From: Brachionus koreanus
Lineage: Eukaryota; Rotifera; Eurotatoria; Ploima; Brachionidae
Direction: 5' to 3'
Assembly: GCA_016987375.1 (NCBI GenBank)
Contig: PJRA01000313.1
Span: forward strand, 3,198,361 to 3,262,360
Length of the DNA stretch: 64,000 nt
Made by a program: the position numbers and the translations under genes. Under the pieces are notes generated by a model, which saw nothing but the letters and a program-made list of their open reading frames with translations, searched no databases and was not told the origin of the DNA. Shown here piece by piece: positions 10,089 through 20,704 of the stretch (position 1 is its first letter; the number at the start of each line of letters is the position of its first letter).

Positions 10089-11734
10089 TTTTTAGTTTCC
10101 AAAATTTTTTCGATAAAAAAATTAAATATATATTAGCAAATTTTAAAAGCTTTTTATAACGCTTTTTTTCATATTAATTATGCTTGAACATAATTCTTTT
10201 TTTTATAAACTAATCAAATAACCTTGATTATATGATATGTTCTAGAAATATTTACTATGTATTTATCTCTATTTAGAACCTTTAAAATATGCTATTTTAA
10301 AAACCTAAATTTGAGTATAAGATTTTAAATAGGTTAAAAATACAATGAGGATCAAATAAAATAATTCTCCTAATCGTTATTATTTTGATTTTTGCTTTAA
10401 ATATAAATTTCTAATCAAGAAAAAATTTTGTAAAAGAAATGCCTTTTTAGGAGTATGAGTGATTAATTTTAACAATATTTTTATCACTTGAAAAATCACA
10501 TATTAATTTTAACTGTTTTTCAATAAAATTAATGAAATTTGTTAAAATTAGCAAAAAAAAGAGTTTTTGATTCTGACAAAAGCAAAAAATATCGCCAAAA
10601 TTAGTTAATCTTCAAAATATAATTCATTTTGCTCTTTACTCTCTAGACATTTATAGTGTTGATTTGACACAAGGGTTTTTACCGTTGTTTACATAGAATT
10701 ATACTAAATGTTACTAAATTTTACAATATTTTTCGAAAAAGCTGGGAAAACTAAAACGTCCAAAAAAATCAAAACTCAAGCAATTAGAATTTTTGGAAAA
10801 TTTCTAGTAGACAGAAAATTTTTTTTAAAAATAATTTTTAATCAAAAATTGGAAAAATACAGGAAGTCTGAATTAAGTCTGAATAAGAGATATTTGGGCT
10901 TTGAGGGGCCTCTGTCAAAAAGCGCAGTAGTGATATTATTTGCGAACCTTGCTTCAAAATTTTAATTATTCTAATAAAATTTAGCTTTTAAATTTTAATT
11001 ATTCTAATAAAATTTAGCTTTTAAATTTTAAATTTAAATTCTTCATAAATTCGTTTTTTTCCTTGACTTTGAAACAAATAATAAGTTTAATTTTATTTTT
11101 TTGATTTAACTTAAAACTGTGACTTATAACAAAGTCTGATTTTAATTAAAAAAAAAAAAAACATATAATAAATATAGTAATGACTTTAGATTTGAATTTT
11201 GATTATTTTATTTTGAGAATGGTCAATAAAATTTGGTCAATTTCATTTTGCACGAAATAATTATTTATATTTTTTTAAATACAAAAATGTTTAAATATTT
11301 AAAAATAAAATTGATTAATCATAAATTTATTAATCATTTTGTATATGTAAGTATAGAGGCTTAAATCATGAGTTGCATTCAGACTTATCAATTTTGAGTC
11401 TGTGTAGATTTAATGTGAGATTTATTTGTGAGTCTAAATGATTTTTGTTTAAAAAAATAAATCCAGAAATTTGTTAAAAACTACTGAAAAAAATTTTCTT
11501 TAGGTTTAAATTTCAAAAATATTAAATACTAGAATGTATGAGACTACAATTTTTGATTTGGGATGCTATAAATAAGAAATAAAAGTTACAACTGATTAAT
11601 ATATTCGATTTTAATAAAGAAAAAAATTTTATTTTAGCAGAAATAGTTTAAAAATAATAAATCAAAATAAATTCTCGACTATTTTGTATACATCATGTTA
11701 TCATTTTTTTACTTTATAAAAATAACATTCATTA
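10089..11734. other. AT-rich intergenic stretch within the SelW cluster
   Basis: No gene is supported. An 85-codon plus-strand frame at 10708-10965 has low-complexity Lys/Ile/Phe composition and no family resemblance, so I do not call it. The stretch contains a perfect 33-bp tandem duplication (10960-11025). Confidence 0.5.
10960..11025. repeat. Two perfect 33-bp tandem copies
   Basis: The unit beginning TTTTAATTATTCTAATAAAA occurs at 10960-10992 and is repeated exactly at 10993-11025. The two copies are identical, so the duplication is recent. It lies in non-coding DNA and has no visible function. Confidence 0.9.
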
Positions 11735-11779
11735 ATCAAAATAATATCACAAAATTTATATTTGATATTTTTCTATCAT
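11735..11779 (-). promoter_or_regulatory. SECIS-like candidate of SelW copy 4
   Basis: In the minus-strand 3' flank of copy 4, ATGA (11776-11779) is followed after 12 bases by AAA in an apical loop. The stem AATATC/GATATT extends with GU pairs and one A-A mismatch toward TGAT (11735-11738). The AA distance is right, but the quartet registers only with a one-base bulge and the lower helix is weak. Several other ATGA strings lie between 11690 and 11740 on the same strand. Confidence 0.42.
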
Positions 11780-11790
11780 TTCTTTTTAAT

Positions 11791-12087
11791 TTAGATTTCT
11801 TTCTGTTGATTCATCACTGCAATTTGTTCAGCTAGCTCTTCTAGATTAGGAAAGACACCTGTTTTTAATTTGCTGAAAATCAATTTTCCATTTATTTTAA
11901 TTTCAAAGGCTGATGCTCGGCCAGTAGAACCAATTACTCTCGCTTCTGGAATTTCTTTGAGAATAAGTCTCTGAAGCTCTCTGAAGCGAGGACGGTATCC
12001 TCATGAAGAACTAGAAAATATTTTAACTAGAACAAAAAAATAAATTATTATTTACCAATATTCAACGTAGATTTCTAAATAGCTCAT
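11791..12087 (-). CDS. Selenoprotein W-like, copy 4 (C-S-S-U)
   Basis: Fourth copy. Exon 1 is 12056-12087, exon 2 is 11791-12010, and the intron splits the Cys codon. It gives 83 aa with Cys11-Ser-Ser-Sec14, a change of both spacer residues; the Sec TGA is at 12001-12003. The frame continues with GYRPRFRELQ and SAFEIKINGKLIFSKL to a TAA. The middle of the protein is more diverged than in copies 1 and 3, but all core positions are kept and there is no frameshift. POLR3K lies about 320 bp upstream on the same strand. Confidence 0.88.
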
Positions 12088-12408
12088 TTCGAAAAGATAT
12101 ATTCTTTAAATTTTAAAAAATGATCAAATTTTAATTTTAAATTAAAAAAAATTCATTTAAATATCAAAAATAATAAGTTTAAAAATAGAACACGTCATAA
12201 ATAGAATTTAAGAATTCGTTCAGCCCTGGTTATTATTTGCAAAAGCTAAACAACTTAATGTTCCCTAAATTTAAATCCTCTAAAAAAAGAAAAATTAAAA
12301 TTAAATTTTTTAATGTAAATTTTTATTTTATTTTTATTTAAAATAAAAATGATATTTTAGATTTCGACAAGGAAAGATTTTTTTTTATTTTTTAAAAATT
12401 AGTGATTT

Positions 12409-12735
12409 TTATTCACGCCAACGTTTTCCACATTGAGGATTACAGCATTTGTAAAATGTTGTCATGGGTTCATCGGCCGATCTTGTCTGAATTTGCATGA
12501 AATAAGCTCTATTGTGACCACACTCCTCACAAGTAATTTCCGTTGAGTCAACATTCTCCCATGCTGCCGCTCCACCGAGCACATCATCTATTTCTTTTAG
12601 TTTACAATATTTCCTATTTGACATCTTTTCTTTTATATTGTTTATAAATGGACAAGTGTTACATGCAAATCTGTAACAGTTTGGTCCCTCTTCGACAATA
12701 AGAACATTGCCGCAATTTGGGCAAAAGTAAAGCAT
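12409..12735 (-). CDS. POLR3K: RNA polymerase III subunit RPC11/RPC10
   Basis: Encodes the small Pol III subunit that stimulates RNA cleavage and termination/reinitiation. It is 108 aa in one exon, the same length as the human protein, and about 70 percent identical as I recall it. The N-terminal zinc ribbon (FCPNCGN ... CNTC, residues 5-28) resembles RPB9. The C-terminal ribbon is TFIIS-like, with CEEC, the catalytic hairpin QTRSADEPMTTFYKC (Asp-Glu at its tip) and a final CNPQCGKRWRE. It is intronless, unlike most neighbours, and sits inside the SelW cluster on the same strand, probably by chance. Confidence 0.97.
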   Translation of the reverse strand: MLYFCPNCGNVLIVEEGPNCYRFACNTCPFINNIKEKMSNRKYCKLKEIDDVLGGAAAWENVDSTEITCEECGHNRAYFMQIQTRSADEPMTTFYKCCNPQCGKRWRE

Positions 12736-12924
12736 TCCAATTTAAGAAATATTTTTTTTGGACTTGTAATTAAAATATTTCAAAAATTTCATAATTTTGT
12801 TAATTTTTTTAAAATTTTATGGCGAAAATATTTTGTCTTGTGAAAAAGTTTTTTTCAAAATTTAAAAAATAAATATTTTGATCTCATTTATTTAAAATTA
12901 TGAAAATTTAACATTATTATTATT

Positions 12925-13010
12925 TTTATATTTTATTTATTTGAGGGAAACCCTCAGGCTACTCAGAATGGAACAAAGTCCTTCTTTTTAACCTAACGAT
13001 TATTTAAAAG
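12925..13010 (-). mobile_element. LINE 3'-UTR and tail fragment
   Basis: A G+C-richer block with a 5-bp hairpin (GAGGG-AAA-CCCTC) and a minus-strand tail of AAATAAAT units resembles the 3' end block at 2860-2910 (both contain an AAAAGAAGGA then a TTCC-x-GAG string). No coding part is recognisable, so it is a short 5'-truncated insertion at most. Confidence 0.4.
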
Positions 13011-13263
13011 GATCAAAAATTGTTTAAACTGTGTAAATCAGATTTTGAATTGTTTGTAAATTTTCATACTTTTATCCTAATCAGATCAAAAAATTATTTA
13101 TAAATTCAGGCATTTCAGGCTGTTTTATTAAGATTATATAATTGTATGATTATAGCAAAAAGATTACCCCATTTATTTGAAAAAAAATTGTGGTTAAAAA
13201 AAAGATAAAATAAAATAATAAATCACAATTAAATTTTTGCTTCAAATTAATTCTAAGTTAAAT

Positions 13264-14762
13264 TTAAATTTTTTTTTTCTCATCTTTGACAGAATTATCG
13301 GATTTAGATAATGTCAAAAAATTATCACTAAACATGCTTGGTATTGAATTTCCAAAATAAATTTTAGTATTTTTAGCTAAGGCTTCGTATTTTATCATTT
13401 CCAAATATTCAGGTGTCAATTTAGCCTAAAATCATTTAGAAATTTACCATTTATTTAATTAAATTATTAAAGAATTATACTTTATTAGCTTCAATTTCTG
13501 TCTTAACTTTATAATAGGCCGCATCTGCCATCGATTTTTCTCTATTTACTTGCATCTGAACTAATGATTGAAAATGTAAATTTAAAATTATTTGAAAGCG
13601 ACGAAAACTTACCTTCTATATCGGCAATTTTTTTGTCCGATTCTTTTTCCATAATTTTTTGCTCGTACTGAATTTTAGAAACCTGAGAAACCTTTTCAGC
13701 CTCTAAAAAAATAAAAAATTTATCAATTAAAGATAATTTAGTTACCAATTATTGCTCTTTTTCTTTCAGTTTCAGCTTCTTTTTCAACAACTTTTTGATG
13801 CTGGGCTGAAATCAAAAGTTTTGTCTTTTCAGCTTCCCTTTATAAAAAAACTATTTAATAAGTATTCAAAACAAGACATTTGGTTTAAAAAACACATTAA
13901 TTCATAATTTTTTCTTATTTGTTCTGGAATTTTAGGTTTGGTAACACGGACTGCTTGGATGAAGAGACCAGGAGCTAGAGTGGTCAAGTCGGTCTGCAAA
14001 GCATTTTTTAAGTGTTCATCAATATCGGCTTTAGAATAAATTAGGTTGAAGCCTTTCTGGTTTAAGAAAATTTGGTTTCTTACAAAAGAGATCAATGTAG
14101 ACTTCTTGAAGACTGTGCACGCTGCAAAATTGATTTAACTCGTGATGTATTTTGTTAAAAATCAAAGGCTTGTCATAGTCGGCCGTAAATTTTTTTACAG
14201 TCTCATATACTTGAGATAAAGATTAATCAGAGAACCATGTTTTAGACTAAAATAAAAAAAATACCATGATCAGGAGACAAAAAGTTTACCACTTCGATTT
14301 TGTCAAAATATATCACCACACCACCGCTAAATAAACACTTAAAAAAACTTGATAAAAAAGTTAATTTATTACCTTGTTCCACAAGGTATATTCTTGACTT
14401 CGTCTGTTTGCATAGTTGTCTGCATTAAAATTTAATTTAGATGATTAATTAATAAATTTGAAAAATTTACAAAACCTGAACAGATTTGAATGATGTAACA
14501 AAAGGGATCATTAGATGAAAACCCGGACCCGATGTCGATTTTAATAATGCACCACCCTTATTTTTGCAAAAAGTAAAAAAAATTCTTTAATAATCTTATT
14601 TACTCTGTAATAAACACCAATGTGTCCTAGAATAATAAAAGTAATTTATTTTTGTATTAAGATACTAATTAATTTACCTTCTTCTATTTTGTGAATAGAC
14701 ATGCTGACTAAAAATGCTAACACAGCTGTTGCAATGGCAATGGTACCCACAAAACTCATCAT
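13264..14762 (-). CDS. ERLIN: Erlin, ER lipid-raft SPFH/prohibitin protein
   Basis: Erlins form large ER-membrane complexes that direct IP3 receptors and sterol regulators to ERAD. Eleven minus-strand exons join to 326 aa: 14678-14762, 14604-14626, 14476-14556, 14373-14419, 14265-14326, 14084-14209, 13896-14028, 13746-13837, 13613-13702, 13481-13560 and 13264-13425. An N-terminal membrane anchor precedes the SPFH domain ([42 protein letters not shown]), then [20 protein letters not shown] and [18 protein letters not shown], followed by a charged coiled-coil. Exon 2 has only 23 nt. Two ATG codons are adjacent at the start; I used the first. It could be erlin-1 or erlin-2, as invertebrates usually have one gene. 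Confidence 0.94.
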
Positions 14763-15315
14763 CTAATTTAATCTATTATTTAATCTTTAATTCAAAGCAC
14801 TTAAATCATAGATATTTAAGAGAAATAAAGAATAGGTAGAAATTCGAATGTATCAAACTATCTGAAGCATTTATTTCATGCACTAAATTTTCTCCAAAAA
14901 AAAAAGAAAAAAAAATTATTGAAAATTAAACAAATTTTGCATTTACTATGAAAAATTAGTTAAAATTATGCTGATACTAATTTACCAAAGAGAATATATT
15001 AAAATGTATGTCCATGGACAAAAATTTCTTCAAAGTACTTAATATTTTTAGCGTTTCAGTTGGTTAAACTTGGTGATTCAATTATTTCATTTAATAAAAA
15101 TTTTCTATTATTGAAGAAAATTAATTTATTTCGATTTTTTAATTTATCCATGGTAACTTATTAGATGAAATTTGTTTAAAATCATTTTCTTAGAGCAATT
15201 ACACTCTACGTAGAAAGAATTAGAAAAATGATAAAATTTTTAATTGTTTTATTTAAAGAAAATGATAAAAATGTATTGACTAATTTTTCTAAAAATCAAG
15301 AATTTTTCTAATAAA
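14763..15315. other. Intergenic region upstream of erlin
   Basis: AT-rich and unstructured, without a supported gene. It should contain the erlin promoter, but I see no recognisable element. Confidence 0.5.
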
Positions 15316-15411
15316 AAATTTGAATATTTAGAGACCAAAGTCTGAGTCATATTATGGCCAATTTTTTCAAATTTTTAGCCATATTAATCATAGATTAAAT
15401 AGTTCAAATTT
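15316..15411 (-). promoter_or_regulatory. SECIS element candidate of SelW copy 5
   Basis: The strongest hairpin of the series. On the minus strand a long lower helix pairs 15396-15411 with 15316-15330 (AAATTTGAA with TTCAAATTT and TATTTA with TAAATA). The quartet ATGA (15388-15391) faces TGAC (15346-15349). The upper helix AATATGGC/GCCATAATA has one A-A mismatch, and AA lies 11 bases after ATGA. The 3' side of the internal loop carries its own small AGAC/GTCT hairpin, which is unusual. Confidence 0.78.
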
Positions 15412-15457
15412 AGTTATTAAAAATTTCTAGATTTTTAAGTGAAAATAGAATAAATAA

Positions 15458-15813
15458 TTATGATATGACACACTGGCTTGATTGAACCTCAGTGACTTCA
15501 CTGACTTCAACACCTTTAGATGCCTTGATCACCTCTTCGACAATTTTATCGTAGACAGGAAATCCACTTTTGGCCAATTTGCTGAAGACTAGCTTGCCAT
15601 TGATTGTCACTTCGAAGGACGATCGACGGCCAACACGGCCTTCAACTCTCGCATTAGAAACCTCTTGTATTATTTCATACTGGAGCTGTCTAAAGCGAGA
15701 TGAATAACCTCATGCGCCGCTAAAATTTAAAATTGCTTTAAAAAAAAACAGAATAATCTCAAAATAATTTCTTACCAATATTCAATTTCAACTTGAATTG
15801 GATTAGTGCTCAT
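15458..15813 (-). CDS. Selenoprotein W-like, copy 5, extended C-terminus (C-G-A-U)
   Basis: Fifth copy, separated from copies 1-4 by POLR3K and erlin. Exon 1 is 15776-15813 and exon 2 is 15458-15719; the intron splits the Cys codon (TG/C). It gives 99 aa with Cys13-Gly-Ala-Sec16; the Sec TGA is at 15710-15712. The family core RRSSFEVTINGKLVFSKL is intact. Both ends are longer than in the other copies: two extra residues at the start and a Glu/Val/Ser-rich tail ending in SSQCVIS, with an extra Cys. It is divergently transcribed from CEP83, with 350 bp between the start codons, and is followed by the best SECIS candidate. Confidence 0.9.
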
Positions 15814-16163
15814 TTTGGCTTTAAAAATTTGTCTAAATTTTTTAAATGAATTTTATTTTTGAAAAAAAATCTTTCTTTTAAATGTTTTTTATGTTTAGAT
15901 AGGTGAATATGCAGTTTTTATTTTATGTAATTAGTGATCACTATAAGAATTAGGAAATATTCATAATTTTATAAAATTTGCGAACTGGATTCGCAAAAGA
16001 TTTAAAAATTATCTTAACATTAAATCAAATTGGGATTCTTTAGACCTTTATAGCCATAGCAACTCTTTTTTTTGCTAGTTCAAGTTAAAAATCAATACAT
16101 GTCCTAATTAGAAAATCGACCAGGATAATTTAAAATAAAAATTTATTTAATAAATATTTAAAT
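15814..16163. promoter_or_regulatory. Divergent promoter region, SelW copy 5 / CEP83
   Basis: The 350 bp between the two opposing start codons must hold both promoters. It is AT-rich; no TATA box can be singled out against that background. A short G+C-richer patch near 16040-16110 may be the shared core. Confidence 0.4.
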
Positions 16164-19100
16164 ATGCTATCTACAATCGGAAACAATAGCAATTTTGATG
16201 AGAATTTAATTTTGTCTTTGCCAGCTGCTTTGGCAAACAACAGCCGACTGGGTGAGCACAATATAAATGAGAACCTGAATCCGATCACGTCACAAAATTA
16301 TGCTGAAAAATATAAAGATTTAGAAAGCGTTTTGGCTGATGAAAAAAAAACCAATGAAGAATTACAAAAGTACTATAAAGTTCTCAAGACTGATCATACA
16401 AGGTGATATAAAGGAAATTTTTGCACTTTTTTTAAATTCGATTTTTTTTAGAATTAAAAATGAAACTTTTGAGCTTAAATCTCAAATGCAAAATTTGGTC
16501 GAAGAGAACAAAGTTATGCAGGACAAGTACAAGTCAATGTTTGACAAGATGCAGCAGGAATTAAGAAGAAAACAGCTTTTTATCGAAGAGCTGAAGACAA
16601 AAGTTATTTTTAAGACAATTTTTTTATAAAATTTTAAAATTAAATAAAGGAATTGGATGAAGTTAAAATGGAAAGATTAAAAGAAGAGCTAAGTCAACAG
16701 ATAGAAGCACCCTATAAGGATATAGTTCGTCAGCTAGAGCAAGAACTGCAGAAATTGCAATCTGAATGTGGTCGTGTTCGGCAAGAATCTAGTGTCTTAA
16801 GATCTGCTAATGAACACGAAAGAACCGAGCATCACAATTATTTAGAACAGATCAAACTTAAACAAGAGATTGAATTAAACGCTTTGAGAAAAGATAGAGA
16901 CATGCTTAGACAAAAATTACAAGAAAATAATCAAGCAGAGGCTATTAAGATAAAGGAGGTTATTAGAGAAAATAATCAGTTTAGGATTAAAATAAAATCT
17001 TTGGTTGAAGAAAATGAAGAGCTGAGAGAAAGACTGGATCATATTGAGTCTCATAATAATTCTTTGATTCGAAATCACTCCAAGCTCATTTCAGATTTAT
17101 CGACTAAAATTTCTGTTCTTGAAGTAAAAATCAAAAAATGCTTGAAAATAAATTTTTAAATTTTTTTTTAGAGTGAAAAAGAATCATTAAAGCAACAAGC
17201 TGAAAATTCGTACAAAGATAGTGTTAATTTACAAGAATCGTTGTCAAGCACGGTTAGAAAATTGCATGACGCTGAACGTGAAAATACATCACTCAAGTTG
17301 AAGTTTGACGAAGTGCAGCATAATTGTAAAAGAGACTTGGCAAATTTAAAACTTGAAATGGTCAAAGAAAGAGGTGAGCGAAACAGGGAAAAAGAAGCTC
17401 TCAATAACAACATTCAGGACCTAATTTTAAAAATTGAAATTGCAAATAATAATGTTGAATTGCAAAAAAAATTACTTGAAGAAAAAGACAGGGAATTGAC
17501 CAAAACAGTAAATGGAGTTAATGAAGAAAATTGGACTAAAATTAATGAGCTTACAAACGAAAAGTAATTTTTTTAAAAATTAGATTTTTTTGGCAATGTA
17601 AATTTTGAACAAAAAAAATTCAAATTGAAATAAATTTTTTGTTTTTGCCAAAAATTCATCCCGCAAAATGACAAAAGCTGATACAATTTTTTCCCCCAAA
17701 TTTAGTTTCTACAAAAGTCTTGGGTAATTAATCTATAGTTGAGAGTTATTGATATTTTTTTCTAATTTTAACATTTTTATAGAACAAACTTTTTATGTAA
17801 ACTTAACTACATTTTTCTTTTAACACTAGAACCATTTTTTCACGTTTTTTTTAATTCAAAAATATATTATAAAAAAAATATTATCATTTTAAAAATTTAT
17901 ATCGTTTTTTAAAGAAAATTTCAAAATCTACATAAATCAAAAAAGATATATTTATTTGAAAAATCTATTCAAAAGATATGAGGATTTAAAAATTCTTTCA
18001 AACGAGTCATTTGACTCGTTTGGTGCTTCTAATGTTAAAGAAAAGAATTATTGTAGTTTTCAAGAAAAATTGTCAATAATTTTTTTATTTCCAAGTAAAT
18101 ATCTTTTTAAAAAATTATCGGTTAAAAAAGGGTTATCTTTTTTTTCTTTTTTTTAATTTAATTCAAAAAAGAAAAATAAATCTATTAGAAGTATTTTATT
18201 TTTATCCTAAATAGAATGTTCATAAATCTAATCATTCAGCTACTTATGTTTTTTCACTATTTAGCCATGAGTTGTAATGGTATGATAAGCAGCTTTTGTT
18301 TAATTCATTTACATAGAGACAGATTTTGTTGTTTAATAATTTATTAATCAAAAATTATCATTAAACATGTTGAAAATTCTTTTTTTTTTAATTATTAATT
18401 ATTTATTAGAAACCCGGTTTTTTAATTTTTTTTTATTATTAGGATTGATTTAGAATCAAAAATTCAATTACTAAGCAAAGATTTTGAATTCAAACTTAGC
18501 TCTTTACAAGTAGAAAAAGACAAAAGTGATGATCGTTTGAAATCATTTGAACATCAAAGAGAAGAAATAATCAAAGAAAACACTCGATTAAGAGGTCTTA
18601 TAATCGATTCTGACAATTTAAGAAGTGAACTGGAAAAAGAACAGGAAAAAAGTCGAGAACTAGCTAGAAAATGTCAAAAACTTGAAACTGAACTTTCATC
18701 AAATACTGGTCTTGAGCAAGAATTAACAGAAATTAATCTTAAGCAAAAAAATGAGCTTTTATTCCATGGCCAAGAGGTTCAATGTCTTAAAGAGCAAATT
18801 AAAAGGGTAGATAACTTTATTTTGAGTCTTAAACTTTAACTAAATCGAATAAAAGTTAAGAGAAGAGTATGAGAACAGACTGACGGAGATAAAAACTGAT
18901 CATATTTCAGAGCGTAATGATTTGAGTTTTAAAAATCAAGACCTTCAGTCAAAATTAAATCGAGCACTTGAGAAAATTAATGAATTTAAACAAATAAATG
19001 AAAAAGTAAAAAAAAATATTAGATTTTTCTACAAATTTTTGATATTTTATTTCATAGAAAAAGAAAAAATTTCAAACCTATGCAAAGGCGATTAAGATGA

Positions 19101-19992
19101 AAGCAGATACATTAAATGCTAAAATGAAAGAATTAAAGCTCAAAGAGCAAAGTATGAACCAAATGGTTCCAATGCAAGCTTACAATAAATTAAAAGCACA
19201 TCTAGACTCTATTACATCTAGACATCAAGCTTTTCGAGAAGTTATAATTCAGGGTGAAAATTACTCCTCATCAAATATTGGTAATAAGACGGATCAAGCA
19301 ATCAGATTTAATCCAACATTTGATACAAGATATGACTCTTTAATGCCTATAGTTCAAACTGTAAGTCAGAGTAATTTTGGTTCCCCAAGAAATAAATCTC
19401 ATCAAGTCGAAAAAAAAAGCTTAATTGATGTTATTAAATTGGATCCATATGACTCAGATAAAAATGAATTGGTAAAGATTTTTACTTTTCTTTAAAGTTT
19501 TTTTTATTTATTTTTTTTTATAATTAGGAATCAAAAATTGAAAGTCTAACAAACAGACTAGACAATCTTCAAACTGAACAGAAAGATAAATTGAAATCAA
19601 ATTCTAAGATTACGGATGAAAATATGACTAACCGATCAACTGATAGATCAATAAGTCAATCTCCAGATATGAAAAATCAAATTAGAACACCAAGTCCAGA
19701 TAAATCAAAAAAGTTGAATGAATATATTGACCCATTTGAGCCTTTTGAAGACAATAAAAAGAAAGATTTGGAAATTAGAAAATTGTCTTATTCATCGTCT
19801 TCTTCATCATCTTCCCTATCAAACCTTTCACAAGATAACATACAAAAAAAAGATGAAAAAAAAGACAATATCAATGAAGAAAAAAAAGATGTAAAGCAAT
19901 CAAATATCCAGGAAGAAAATGAGTCTATAAGTTATGAGGAAGATTTTGAAAATTCAGTAAAATCTTCTTCATCAGATAATGATGATTTTTGA
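16164..19992 (+). CDS. CEP83: CEP83 (CCDC41), centriolar distal appendage protein
   Basis: CEP83 is the root component of centriole distal appendages, which dock the mother centriole to the membrane before ciliogenesis. Eight plus-strand exons join to 882 aa: 16164-16402, 16452-16602, 16650-17123, 17172-17563, 18443-18806, 18856-19005, 19058-19471 and 19528-19992. Nearly the whole protein is coiled-coil. Blocks shared with vertebrate CEP83 include KTDHTR near residue 75, KLHDAERENTSLKLK, KKLLEEKDREL and, near the C-terminus, MQAYNKLKAHLDSITSRHQA. The tail is Ser/Asp/Lys-rich (a run of Ser near 19790-19820), probably disordered and longer than in vertebrates. One intron (17564-18442) is much longer than the rest. 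Confidence 0.88.
17564..18442 (+). other. Long CEP83 intron with a perfect hairpin
   Basis: An 879-nt AT-rich intron in a gene whose other introns are about 50 nt. It contains an 11-bp perfect inverted repeat with a 2-base loop (17999-18009 and 18012-18022) and a short open frame (17956-18156) of low-complexity composition that I do not regard as a gene. It may contain old insertion debris. Confidence 0.55.
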
Positions 19993-20700
19993 TTATCAAT
20001 AACTAATTGATAAAATGATGGTCTTTAAAAATTTATTTAAAATTATATTTTAAAATAAATAAATGAGTTTATAAATATTTATTTAATAGTTTTTTGACAA
20101 AGAAATATTCTTCGACTTTTCAAGAGATACACATACAATACGTTTCTGTTCAAACATCAATATAATTTTCCAGTAGATTAATTTCTAGAAAATTTTGATA
20201 TTTTTCGATTATGCTTTTTAAATAATTTTGCTAAATATATGAATTGATACAAAACTCATTGAAACTCATTAATTGATTTTTATTGCAAATTTTATCTCAA
20301 AATTTGGTTACTAGATTTTGAGTTTTTGAAAATTTATAAAATTTGAATTTTTTAAACATATTGACTATATTTTGAGTTAAATAACTTGAAGTAGATTTAC
20401 TAATTCTAATATTTTCTACTTTAAAAAGAAGATTAAATATTACAATTAATCAATTATTTATCTTCTTTATTTTTGTCAGAAAAGATATATATATAAAATT
20501 AAAATTTTTGACATTCTAACTCTACTTTCTGAAAAAACAATTATTTAATTTTTTAGTAGAGGAATTAACGAAATTTAAAAAAAAAAAAAGAAAAAAGAAA
20601 TTATTTAAAAAAGTAAGACATTGAAACATTTAAATTAAATTTTTTGAATTTTTTCCTGTAATCTGTAAAAATCTAATTGATATTTTTGAAAATAGATTGC
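19993..20700. other. CEP83 3' flank, no gene seen
   Basis: AT-rich. AATAAA-type polyadenylation signals lie close to the stop (around 20056-20063). Nothing else is recognisable. Confidence 0.5.
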
Positions 20701-20704
20701 TTGA

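Noticed and set aside
10708..10965. An 85-codon plus-strand open frame
   Set aside because: Low-complexity Lys/Ile/Phe composition as expected from translating AT-rich DNA, no domain, and no splice-compatible partners.
8390..15813. The in-frame TGA codons as evidence that the five SelW-like loci are pseudogenes
   Set aside because: All five have TGA at the identical Sec position of the family, with no other disabling change and conserved residues downstream. Independent decay would not produce this.
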